A DNA stretch of 64,000 nucleotides from Molossus alvarezi (Eukaryota > Chordata > Mammalia > Chiroptera > Molossidae). A program made the position numbers and the translations under genes. The notes below the pieces were generated by a model. It had not been told where the DNA came from, ran no database searches, and saw nothing but the letters and a program-made list of their open reading frames with translations. Of the stretch, positions 26,892 through 37,658 are shown in pieces. Where the stretch lies: NCBI GenBank assembly GCA_037176705.1, contig CM073891.1:49602571-49666570 (forward strand). Reading direction: 5' to 3'. Numbering within the stretch: the stretch's first letter is position 1; each line of letters begins with the position of its first letter.

Positions 26892-27419
26892 AACAACCTA
26901 AATTTCTATGGGAACAATGTGACTAAGATGAATCCTAGGCCAAAACATGTAAAGGCACTAATTCCTTTTGGGTGTAATCCAGTTTTTCTCTGTTTGAGAC
27001 TTCACTTTGACTTCTACATTCTGTGTTAACCATAAGAAGAAATAAATGTAGCAGTGTAATCAAATGTGCCATTTCTGACAAGTTCTCATTAATGAACTTT
27101 GTATTCTTTAAAGTGAAATGTGATTGAACAAGCATTCTATTTATTCCAGATTCACCAGCTGATTTATTGTTTCTATGATTTGCTTAATGACAAAATAGAC
27201 AATATACTGATCATATGGCAAAGGAAATCGTTTGTGCTCATTAAGTGCCATCATCATCATCATTATTACATATAATGTAAGACAATGCACACAGTAAGCT
27301 CAAGTATATACATGTTCAGGAAAGAAAAAACAATTCAATTCATATAGTTTTAAGCAGCAGTGTGTTCAGTTATAAACAGATTACACTCTTGTGATGTGTT
27401 TCCTGCAAGCTTTTGCTGT

Positions 27420-27461
27420 GTGGGAACAAACTCCCATCAACTGAGCCACCCAGCCAGGGTC
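27420..27461 (-). mobile_element. Ves SINE head fragment
   Basis: Only ctgagccacccagccagggt and a few bases of the tRNA-like head remain. A decayed remnant. Confidence 0.6.
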
Positions 27462-27703
27462 AGGATAAACACATATTTATACAGATATTTACATTACAAT
27501 GAGCGGTCACATTCTCAAAAGGCGATGAAATGAATGCAGATTTCTAGAATGAAAGACTGCATTCTATAATGGGATGAAAAACTGTATACTTGACTTTAAA
27601 ATCCACACAATCGCCACCCTGTTCTTCATATCTATGACTTCCATTACATTTCTTTCTTTTCCTCTCTTCCGTCCCTCCTTCTTTTTCTCTTCCTCTCCAT
27701 CTT

Positions 27704-27940
27704 TTAAAAAATATTTTTTTTCTTGACTTATAGAGAGAGAGGGAGAGGGAGAAAGAGCAACGTTGATGTGAGAGTGAAACATCTGTCAGCTGCCTTCTGT
27801 ACGTCCCTTTCCCCTGGAACACCCCTGCCCCTACCAGAGACCGAGCCCACAACCTGGGCATGTGCCCTGACCAGGAATCAAGCAGGCAACCTTTCTGTGC
27901 ATGGACGACACCCAACCGACTGAGCCACACTGGCCAGGAC
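27704..27940 (-). mobile_element. Ves SINE
   Basis: GA-rich tail side, gttgatgtgagagtgaaaca in the body, and ctgagccacactggccagga at the head end. Flanks tcctctccatctt (27691) and tccctctccatctt (27941) are a target-site duplication with one change. Confidence 0.93.
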
Positions 27941-28781
27941 TCCCTCTCCATCTTCACCTCCATCCCTACCTTCTGTTTTATAGCATGAAAAATAATAAAA
28001 CACTATCAGTTTCTGGACTCAAATGAATTGTGTTCACTGATGGCTTTTGATTTATGTTCTTTATCAATGACTTGAACTTTGTAGTATTCATACATCACTG
28101 AAAGATCCTATTTAAAGCAGTAAAAAGAAGGGTCTATAGTATGCCAAAATATTTCTACTAAATGACGACCACATCCAGATATTTGTAAATATTGGAAAAT
28201 TCATCAATGTCCAAAATTTTAGACTCTACATTCCAATGCTTCCTACATTATATTTTAAATTATATAACCAAAAATATTTCCAGGAACAAAATAGGGCTGA
28301 AATACAGGTTGGCCAATTTTTATGGCATTTTAGAAAGAAAATAGCAAAATAAAAGTACTAGTTATAATCATAAAAACTACACACAAAAATAAGTAATTTT
28401 ATTTAACAAAAAGTGCAGAAAGGACAAAAACATGCACACTAAGAATAATCTTTAGAGATAAATAAATTTATATTGTGTAAAAATTCACCCTATTTTTATT
28501 ACTTTATTACATTATTTTTTATTATCTTTATTTCACCAGGGACTAACTTATGACACAGACGGTAAGTACCTTCCCACAGACTTATGTTTGGGAAGTACTG
28601 CTCTTTGTTAAACTGTATGAACTCTGCTCCTAGGGTTCCTGGCCAGTGCATCTTGTCATAGCATAGAGCCAATGTTGGTGAGGGTCTACATGCTTTTATT
28701 TATTTGACGATGATGACTATATTCTTTCAGTTTACAAAGTTTGATAAGTAATATTTCAATATATTTTTAAAAATCTATCTT

Positions 28782-28985
28782 GCCTGGCCAGTGTGGCTCA
28801 GTGGATTGAGCGTCATCCCATGGACTGAGAAGTCACTGGTTTGATTCCCAGTCAGGACACATGCCTGGGTTATGGGCTCAATGCAGGAGGGGGCTTGCAA
28901 AAGACAGCTGACTTGTGTTTATCTCTCACATCAATGTTTCTCTTTCTCCCTCTCCCTTCCTCTTTCTCTCTAAAAAAATTAATAA
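28782..28985 (+). mobile_element. Ves SINE, plus strand
   Basis: Starts gcctggccagtgtggctcag, B box ctggtttgattcccagtcag, then a CT-rich body and an aataaaaataat tail. Flanks aaatctatcttg / ataatcaatcttc are only loosely similar. Confidence 0.92.
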
Positions 28986-29599
28986 AAATAATCAATCTTC
29001 TACATTTGATAGCAGTAAACACACAAAATGTGCATCAAGTTTATACATTTTAGTCTGAAGTTAACTTTTACCTAAACTGTTTTTTTCTGACCTACACCAG
29101 AAGGTACAATACTCTATCAAACACAATCCCACCAACTTTGCCTATATAACATGTCTTCAAGTTCTTCTTCCAACCCATTTCCTTATATTTGCTGATACAT
29201 AGTCTAATCTCTAATGTCTGTATCATATTGAATTTATGCCAGGACTTTCCTCTGCCAGATGCTTCTCATTCACAGTTGAAGTGAATAGTCAGCTTTTTAA
29301 CTTGGATAGACTCCCTGATCAGGTTACAAGGTATCCACAATTGAGCTTGGGACAAGTGAAGATCTATTCGGAGCCTAAGACTACCTTCCATGCTTCTAGG
29401 CCCTACATAACACAAGTGCCTTGAACCAGTTGTGAGGAAGGGGCAAAGCATTTCCTCTTAAGTGTGTATGGAAAACCTCAAGAGCAGGCCTGTCTGTGAC
29501 ATTAATCTGTTTTCCACTTTGTATAATGGAAAGAAATATGTGTTTACAATCAAAACTGATGATTCAGATTTTCATTATTTAATGGAGTCATTCAACTAC

Positions 29600-29965
29600 T
29601 AATTCAACAAACACATTTCCAGTCCTTATTTTGCGTAGCACATAAGCATTGGCTAAGAAGTTTGTGGGGTATAAAGATTAATAAAACCTTGATGGAAAGT
29701 TAAACAAATGCCATCAGAGAAGCAAAGGCTAAAAGAACAACAACCACAAAGAAGAATAAGAGCTAAAGAAGCTAACAGGAGGGAAAAGTTAACGTCACAA
29801 GGAGAAGTGAATAAACCTCGGAGAAAGGGTTTGACAATTTAGCCTGGCCTTAAGAATAGACAGGACTTTTAACCGCAGAAAGAGGTGTGGTAGAGCAGTC
29901 CATGCAAAGGAGGCAGAAATAAGGTGAAATACAAGAGGAAGAAGCTTTAAGTTTCTCCTAGGAGC
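29600..29965 (-). repeat. L2 LINE 3' region
   Basis: Antisense L2 signatures in order: caacaaacacatttccagtc, cagagaagcaaag, tagcctggccttaagaatag, gcagtccatgcaaaggaggc. Old and without coding potential. Confidence 0.6.
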
Positions 29966-29984
29966 AAAAAACTGCTGAATAGTG

Positions 29985-30175
29985 TATAAGGATATTCATT
30001 TAAGCCTCATAACAACACTATAAGATGAAAATTTTCATCCCCATTTTATCTCATAAGGAAATTGACTCAGGAAAATATTGGGAATATCCTAGGTCACAGT
30101 GATGTAGACTCTAGATATCAACTTCCCATCTGATGCCAGAGGCCAGGCCCTTTATATCTTGCTCCATATTACTTT
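29985..30175 (-). repeat. MIR SINE
   Basis: taagcctcataacaacacta, ccccattttatctcataagg, ggtcacagtgatg and ccagaggccaggcccttta follow the antisense MIR order from 3' to 5'. It is the best preserved MIR in the window. Confidence 0.75.
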
Positions 30176-30671
30176 TAAGAGGGTAGACTTTTTGAGAGTC
30201 CTAAGAACTTACTGTTGAGCAGAAATGTGAGAAATGGAAGAATATAATTAGGGGAGTACAAAGAACTGACTGTTGAGAAGTTTGGTTACCTCTCATTATC
30301 ACATAACTTGTCTTAGTAGTCTCTTCAATATTTATATCATTCTATTTGCTATGCATTTGGTCTTTTTATACAACAATAACTCTGTGAATAATCTTATCTG
30401 CAACTATTGCTTCACCCCTAGAAATATTTTGACATGTCTCAAATGTATGTCTTCCAAGACAGATTTCCTTCCAAAGGCCAAAGACTTACTAGAAACTTCT
30501 GTTTAGATATTGCACAAAAATCTGAGTCTGCATGACTTAAACACAACTCATTCCCTTTTCTTTTCTCCGTTATTGACATTACCACCATTCTGTATGTTTT
30601 CAAATTGATTGCAAATACCACTCATCCAAAAGATCAACCCATAGCCTCTTCGTCATCCACAGATCCAATCT

Positions 30672-30758
30672 AGTTTTGTTTAACACTACAAGTTTTGTTT
30701 AAAACTGTAACAAGTTCTTTGTCACTTCAGTTTTGTTTAACACTATAACAAGCTCTCC
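30672..30758 (+). repeat. Degenerate 3-copy direct repeat
   Basis: agttttgtttaacacta occurs at 30672, 30691 (as agttttgtttaaaactg) and 30729, the last two followed by (t)aacaag. A local imperfect repeat, unit ~20-38 bp. Confidence 0.85.
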
Positions 30759-31059
30759 TACATTTTCTTTTGCTTATATACTCACTGTCACTGTCATAGT
30801 TCAAATCCTCATGATTTCTTCCCTCTATTGTTTTAATTATCTTCCAACTAAACTTCCTCTTTAGGTTTACATCAATAAGTGATGCTATGTACTGCTTCCG
30901 AAAGATTCTTTCTACAGAACAATATGACCTTTTCCTGGAAAATTTGAAATAAGGCACTTCCCTTGAATCTCATGGAAAAAAAGAAAAGAAAAGAAGGCAA
31001 GAAATTTTTCATATTAAATAGAGAGAGGAAACAATACCAATAAAATATCAAGCCACAAA

Positions 31060-31900
31060 TTTTTAAGGGAATATATCCAATATAGCAAACCCTAAAATAT
31101 TATAATATAGAATGTTGAAATCTGGTACATAACTATATATTCCAGGTAGGAGGGAATGAGTAATAAAAGGGTTATATGTTATAAAAGTTATATTTGCAAA
31201 AGCTTATTACAGAAACAAACTCAAGGAGACTATATGACCATAAAATTGTTGGAAAATATCCATAATGAATGGAAGTACAGCTAAAGTACAAAGCATGATG
31301 ATGATGATGATGGTGATGCATTCATTAAAATGCAAAAAAGAGCACAGAAAAGAAGAGGAATTGACCTAGCAAAGACAGTTAATTCTGGTTGTCAAAGTTC
31401 TAAACTAATGAGAAAATCAAATTTTTTTGAAAAAGATGAAATTGATTAATGAGAAGATAACAGAAACTAAAGACAAGAAATAAAATAGAAAAATAGACAT
31501 ATCTGCAGCCTAAAATGTCACCAACTTTCAGAAAAATTTAATTTGACAGAAGGATAAATTGTGAGACTTACTAAATAAAGGAGGGATATATTTGGACCTT
31601 GAATACAAAGTAAGTCAAATATAGAAGGAAAATAATCAGGTGGATTCATACTTTTTCACAGCAATATTATATGCCAGAAAACAAACAAAAAAGGAACTTG
31701 TGAAAATACCCAGGTAAAAATATAGGTGACTCAATAAATTAATGACCAGCAGATTGTCTTTCAGGAAAGAGGCAGTATCAAACATTCTCAAACATGTAAG
31801 GTTTACAAATACAGAACACTCACCTAAGAAATGACAGCAATAGGAACTTAGTAAAATTCACTCAAACAAGGCATGAATCAAATAAAGAGCACAGATTACT
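31060..31900 (+). repeat. Probable old L1/HAL1 fragment
   Basis: The A-rich plus strand with ttcacagcaatattatatgc, cagaaaacaaac, and later ctcaaacatgtaaggtttac resembles the L1M/HAL1 region that encodes 'cagcaatactagatgccaga...aga-atgcaaggtctca'. No intact frame; the boundaries are guesses. Confidence 0.45.
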
Positions 31901-32011
31901 CACTTGCTTCTTTAAAAGCTGCCTAGAAATCTACATTGTCTATGTAATTTGAGCCCTTTGTATTTTTCATAATTATATTTTTGTTCATATACCAATAGTA
32001 AATTGCTCATA

Positions 32012-32040
32012 TACATATATATATATATATATATATAATT
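32012..32040. repeat. (TA)n microsatellite
   Basis: About 12 TA units, followed shortly by a cacacaca run. Simple repeat. Confidence 0.9.
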
Positions 32041-32349
32041 TTCATACACACACAAAAGTATTTCTATAAACTCAATGGCATGCTAGCTATAGTTACCACA
32101 ACTCAGAATACTGTCTACACACCCACCCTCAGCTCCTCATTTCCACCCTCACTTGCTTAGGAGAATCTACTAACCTTTCACTATCTAGGTCAAGCCTCTC
32201 CTGTGATTTCTCAGACCTTCTAAGGGATTGTGTATCATGCCTTCCTTTGTGAAACACAGTCATGCACAAATGTAGATGAATCACTGCTTTCTTTCTTTAG
32301 CTCTGTTTCTACAATTAAAATGTGCTGTTGTAACTTACTTTTTTCTTTC

Positions 32350-32445
32350 TTTCTTTTTTTGGTATGTGCCCCTAGCGGAAAACGATCCCAGGACTCTCTG
32401 GTCTGCAGGCCGACGCTCTTACCGCTGAGCCAAACTGGCCAGGGC
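32350..32445 (-). mobile_element. Ves SINE, tRNA head only, short form
   Basis: A second short copy with the same structure as 9026-9138: tRNA-like head running directly into the A-tail after ggcacatacc. Flank cttacttttt is repeated at 32334 and 32445. The shared end point argues against random truncation. Confidence 0.87.
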
Positions 32446-33589
32446 TTACTTTTTATTTCTTGTCCTAGAACTTTCTTTTGGCATATTACCTACTCTTGTA
32501 ATATAGAAGTCTCTCAATAAATACTATTTGAAACATCTTTATTTTTTTAAATGCAGATTTTTAAAAATAACAAATATCTAGGAAAAAACAAATGTAGCAA
32601 CATATATTGTATGCTGAGTTATGTACTGGCTTTTCTAGTTAATTATATATTACATTCAAATGACCAATAAAATTATGTTTCTAAACCATAAATTATTTAC
32701 AACATGGCCATAAAATTATAATAAAATAGCTCATTTAAAAGTTTGCTAAGCACTGTCATCATTTTATATGTAATAATCACATTAATAAAGTTTTTCAAAA
32801 TTGTATTTAACTAGTAATGTTAATAACAAAAACCATTGCAATGGCAAAAGTAAAACTATCTGAGAGAAACTAAGATGGGGGTCCATATAAACTATTGCTA
32901 TAAATTATAGCATTAATATTATGAATTAAATAAAGAAAGACTATATTTGGACTCCTTGAATAAAAAACAAGTCTATAGTACTTGCTTTACAGTACTAGAA
33001 TCTATAGCTTATAGTAATAATTTAACTGGTCCCCTAGCTTCAATTTCTCTCAACTTGAATATGTTCAAGGCTTCACCATATATTGATGTGAGCATATTTC
33101 AAAAAATGTAATGCTTTTATTAAATAAAAAACATAGCACTTTTACCTACCACCATTCCCTTAGCCTTATCTCTCTAATAAAAATTGCAGACCCTAATCTC
33201 CCTTTAGTATGGTATTTTATGTTTGCATACGTCCCATAATTCTATGGAAAATGGCCAGTTTACTCTTCTGGCCATTATGGGAACCTGGCCACTTCTTGCT
33301 TCTAATTTACTTTCCCTGCTCTTGTGCTTCAAGGTACAGTTAGAAGCCCTCTCTCCCATGAAAGCTTGAGAATTATCAGGAATTACTCCCTCCTCTGAAG
33401 CCACACCTGTTTTGATCATAAGACATACTGATGCATTCATTAATTACATGCCAAATCATCTGCATGGGCATTAGGGTACTTGCTTTAGTTCTCTTACATA
33501 TAAAGTTAGCACAGTGCCATAAGGGTCTAATTATATGTAGAGGAAATGGCTAACTAGATAATTCATTATTGAATTTGTGATCTAGAAGT

Positions 33590-33715
33590 GTCTTTAGAGT
33601 ATAAGGTCTTATTACTGCCATTTACAGGAGCGTAACTGACTTTTATCATTAACAGTTGCAGAGGCCAGGTTTCAATTCAGTTATCCTAGCTCTCAGTTCA
33701 ATGTTCTTTCTAAAT
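33590..33715 (-). repeat. MIR-like fragment
   Basis: actgccatttacaggagcgt, agaggccaggtttcaattca and cagttcaatgttctttct follow the antisense MIR order, with high divergence. Confidence 0.5.
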
Positions 33716-34032
33716 AAATTTCTAGGAAAATGTGACTTTAATTTTTCTATATATTTTTTGCTGCTTTATTGCTGATATCGATTAGTGTTTTTGTCAAATT
33801 ACATGCTGAAAAAAGTAAAAGTTGCAAACAATTTAGAAAATCACTAATGCATAATGTTAATTTTTACTTCTTGGAAGAATAACAATAGGTTTATATGTAA
33901 TTATTATATATAGCAACTAAATGTTGTAAGGTGAACAAAAATGATTAATACAAACATGCATTGTAATTGATCACTCATTTCTGTGCAAGATGATTAGTCA
34001 GTAAACATTTAGAATTGAAGTGTAGATCCTTT

Positions 34033-34309
34033 TTTTTTTTTTTTTTAATATTTTTTCTCTGACAGAGTCACTTGCTAGTCTTCTTCTTTTTTTTAATTTC
34101 TCACCCGAGGATATTTTTTCATTTATCTTCAGATAGAGTGGGAGGGAGAGAGAGAGAGAAACAGACATATCAACTGGTTGCTTCCTGCATGACCCGATCA
34201 GGCCCTGGGAGGAACTGCAATCGAGGTACGTGCCCTTGACCAGAATCAAACTCGAGACTCATTGGTTCACAGGCCGACGCTCTAACCAATGAGCCAAACC
34301 AGCCAGGGC
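34033..34309 (-). mobile_element. Ves SINE with long interrupted A-tail
   Basis: Head end gagccaaaccagccagggc on the plus strand, body with tctcacccgaggatattttt, and a T-run of ~50 bp interrupted by unrelated bases. Flanks agaattgaagtgtagatcct and agaattaaagtgtagatcct (34011, 34310) differ at one base. Confidence 0.94.
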
Positions 34310-34496
34310 AGAATTAAAGTGTAGATCCTTCTTTTACAGTTCACATTAATTTCATTTAGTGCTTTGAGAGATGGTTAGTAATCCAGAGATTGAAACTCTG
34401 TTTTTGAGTCTGTCGTATGTCTTAATTACTTCTAAGACTCCTTTACAGTCAGGTTTCTGTCTTTAGTCAGCTCACCAGAAAGTGTTCATTAAATGC

Positions 34497-34732
34497 CTAT
34501 GAGTGGTGTGGCTCAGTGGTTGAGCATCAACCCGTGCCCTAAGAGGCTGCTGGTTCGATTCCTGGTCAGGACACATGCCCAGGTTGTGGACCAGATCCCC
34601 ATTGGGGAACATGCAGGAGATGGCCAATTGATGTTCTCTCTCATCGATGTTTCTATCTCTCTCTCCTTCTCCCTTCCTTTCTCTCTAAAATCAATAAAGA
34701 AAACAAAATTTTAAATAAATAAATAATAAATA
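34497..34732 (+). mobile_element. Ves SINE, plus strand
   Basis: gagtggtgtggctcagtggt at the head, gctggttcgattcctggtca for the B box, and an (aaat)n tail. A short flank taaatgc is repeated on both sides. Confidence 0.92.
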
Positions 34733-35345
34733 AATAAATGCTGGTGAGTGTTAAGCATTGTTATTTGCATTGGCAAAGTTAAAGAAAAAGAGAAGGCATT
34801 TCTAATGAACACAACTGAGTCTGTTTTTTTTCAGACAGTCTTTGTCAATTATGTACATTCACCACAGCATATATTTCAGTCTTCTTCAAATTACTATCAC
34901 ATTCCACATGACTATAAAAAAGCAACTGTTTTCTGATATTTTAAAATTGTAAGCTTCTTTTTTCCAGTAACAAAGCTCTGGAAAATATTCACCAACTGAG
35001 AATTAAATAGAAATCATTTAATCACTCTATCTGTTGCACATGCCACTATAAGAATTTTTTTTAAAACTGCTTAAGGACTATTTGTTGGAATTGTTCTAAT
35101 GTTGATTTAATGAGTTTTAATTTAAAAAATAAATTAAGTATTTAATCAATATGTTTCCATCATAGAACACATTTATGTGAGTAATATATTGGAGAACATA
35201 TTTATTTCAGTGTTCATGGAGACAAAAATCTCTTTAATTGTTGGAGTTGGAGTGTAAAGAAAAGGACACAAGGAAGTCCAGATCATATAGACATTCTCAA
35301 GGATCAATCAAGTAACCAAGCTGGGAATAAGAATTACCCAAACCT

Positions 35346-35535
35346 GTCCTGGTCGGTTTTGCTCAGCGGTTAGAGCATTAGCCCATGGACCAGAAAGTCC
35401 CGAGTTTGGTTCCTGCTAAGGACACGCTGCAGTTTGTCCCCAGCCTTGTTTGGGGTCGTGTGGGTGGCAACCACTCAATGTAAGACACATCGATGTTTCT
35501 CTCTCTTTCTTAAAAAACAAACAAACAAACAAAAA
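35346..35535 (+). mobile_element. Ves SINE, plus strand
   Basis: Starts gtcctggtcggttttgctca, B box gagtttggttcctgctaagg, tail (aaac)n. Only the first subtype end acacatcgatgtttctctct is kept in the body. Flank acaaacc-tg is loosely repeated. Confidence 0.92.
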
Positions 35536-36359
35536 CAAACCCTGGATTTGGCTAACAGAAGGTGTTTACTATATGTGTATCAAATACATGAATAAATAAA
35601 TTTCTGATGTGGCGGGTAAAATGAATATGTGTGTGTGAGTGATCAACAGTGCATGTGGGTTAGAAAACTCACCACTTACCCTGCTGTCCTAATTCTAGTC
35701 TCTTCATTCTCTAACTACATAGTGTCTGGTTGCCACAAACTAATGTAATTTAAGTTTTTCAGTTTAAAAGTTAAATTTGTTGACCAGAGAAGTTACTTTA
35801 ATGTTTCTTTGAGGGAGAGAGAAGAAAGAAAGGGCATTCATATGGCATGTCCAGGCATTTCCTACTTTAACTAGAACAGATACATTTTGATTATGAAGGC
35901 TTCTGGTTTACCCATAAAAAGATTTTGTTTGAATCAGATTTCTCTGGAGAGAGGTGGGAGGGAAATGGGAGAGAAGAGTGTTGAAAACCAATGAACTCAA
36001 AGAATCTCTAGATAAAACAATACAATGTGTTCTGGGTATATCCTAATCTTAGTGACAATAATATCCTATTTATTATGGGACACTATAAATATTTTCCCCT
36101 AATAATGTGTTTAATTTTGGAGTGGACATATTAAGTAATGGAAGTCAGATGCTCTAATGAAACCAGTTCATAACAATTCATTGACATTTTATAATTTTTT
36201 GGCATACGTAAGTAAAATGGAGGAAATTAAATTACTATATAGATAGTTTGGGCCAAATGTGAATTGTCCCAATGTTGAACAAATGAGCTTTTATTGAAGA
36301 AAGAAATTGTGGATTTCATCAGTATTTTTCTATTACAGGATACATTTATGTGAGAGTAA

Positions 36360-37255
36360 TGTGGTAGGCAGTTAGACAGACACAAACAGCGCAAAGATGA
36401 TGAGCCAGTACTGGTCACCCAGGGTGGAAAACCCTTGGTGCCTAGCAATGGGAAAACAAAGACCTTGCCCCAGGGCAACCTTTCCTCCCCTGGCATGTTG
36501 CTGGTCATGCTGTTTAGACCCTCTAACCTTTCATATCGCTGTTCATGAGGTTCAGACCCTCCCTTGACCTTTCCTCCCCTGGAATGTAGCTAGTCGTGCA
36601 GTGGACCCACTTGGAGGAGGAATAAGGGGCCAAAGAGGACTCCTCGTATGACCATTCCCTTAAGCATTAACCTCTAGGGACAACATCTGGGCCTCAGCTG
36701 TGTTTCAACTCCAGGCACAGAAAAGCAGCAAAATTAGACAAGAGATATTCCATGGCTGACATTGACTAAGGACCAGCTGAATTGAGTAATGAATCCTGCC
36801 CTGCAGCTGACCAGACTGTAGAGACCATGACCCTGAAAGTACACACCTGGAAAGCTGATGAATATTCTACCGAGATCCTCCCCTGGGACTTCCCCTAAAA
36901 TCTCCACTCTTAAAAACCCTTGAGACAGAGGACCCAGCCCTCAGGAGCGCTATGCCCAGGGCCTTTCCGGCCCCCTCTTCTTCCCCAAGGCACATTACAC
37001 TTACCTGTCTCTCTTTCTCCAAAGCTTAAAAGGCTCCCCCACACCTTTTTTTTGCCTCTGTAATTTGTTCTACAGCTCATGTCTTCTACCTCTGTGACTT
37101 TTTAAGTAAACTTTCTCTTATAGTTTGAGTCTTGACTCTGAATTCTTTCTTAGCCAGAACGCAAGTACTGAGATTGCTGAGCCAAGGTCCAGTCTGACTT
37201 CATCCATCTAATATCTGGTGCCTAATACTTGGTGCCTTTTTCAGCACCACTAACA
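36360..37255 (+). mobile_element. ERV1-type solo LTR
   Basis: About 0.9 kb starting tgtggtaggcagttagacag. The 3' third has taagtaaactttctcttata, gagtcttgactctgaattct and gattgctgagccaaggtcca, the usual R-U5 pattern of class I (gammaretrovirus-like) LTRs. No internal gag/pol/env sequence flanks it, so it is a solo LTR or fragment. Three related ~43-bp units lie at 36478-36609 in the U3-like part. The 3' edge and a clean 4-bp duplication are not certain (gtaa before, taaa after). It is antisense to SEMA3A. No coding capacity. Confidence 0.72.
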
Positions 37256-37428
37256 TAAAAAACTGGAGAACATAGTTACTCATTGTTCATGAACAAAAGA
37301 ATCTCTTCTTATATTCTGCTGTGACCAAATAATTTTTCTTTTGCAAAAAATATCTAATGGTATTAGTTCTAAAAGGTATTTTATATAAAAAGAAATAATT
37401 GAAGAATTTTATAAAAAATGAGACAAGT

Positions 37429-37580
37429 CGTCCAGCCAGTGTGGCTCAGTGGTTGAGCATTTACCCATACACCAAGATGTCGCCTGTTTGATTCCCAGTC
37501 AGGACACATGCCCAGGTTGTGGGCCCAATCCTCAGTTGGGGGCATGCAGGAGGCGGCCAATCAATGTTATCTCTCATCAG

Positions 37581-37624
<44 letters not shown>

Positions 37625-37658
37625 TCTCTGTAAAAACCAATGAAGGAAAAATAAAATT
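37429..37658 (+). mobile_element. Ves SINE with exact target-site duplication
   Basis: Starts cgtccagccagtgtggctca, B box cctgtttgattcccagtcag, then a (TC)n run of ~20 units in the body. The 16-bp flank aaaaaatgagacaagt is identical at 37413-37428 and 37659-37674. Confidence 0.96.

Noticed and set aside
27544..27963. 139-codon minus-strand open frame
   Set aside because: It overlaps a Ves SINE and its GA-rich tail; no recognisable domain.
37590..37628. CRISPR-like or functional repeat array
   Set aside because: A plain (TC)n run in a Ves body; no spacer structure, and this is a vertebrate nuclear genome.
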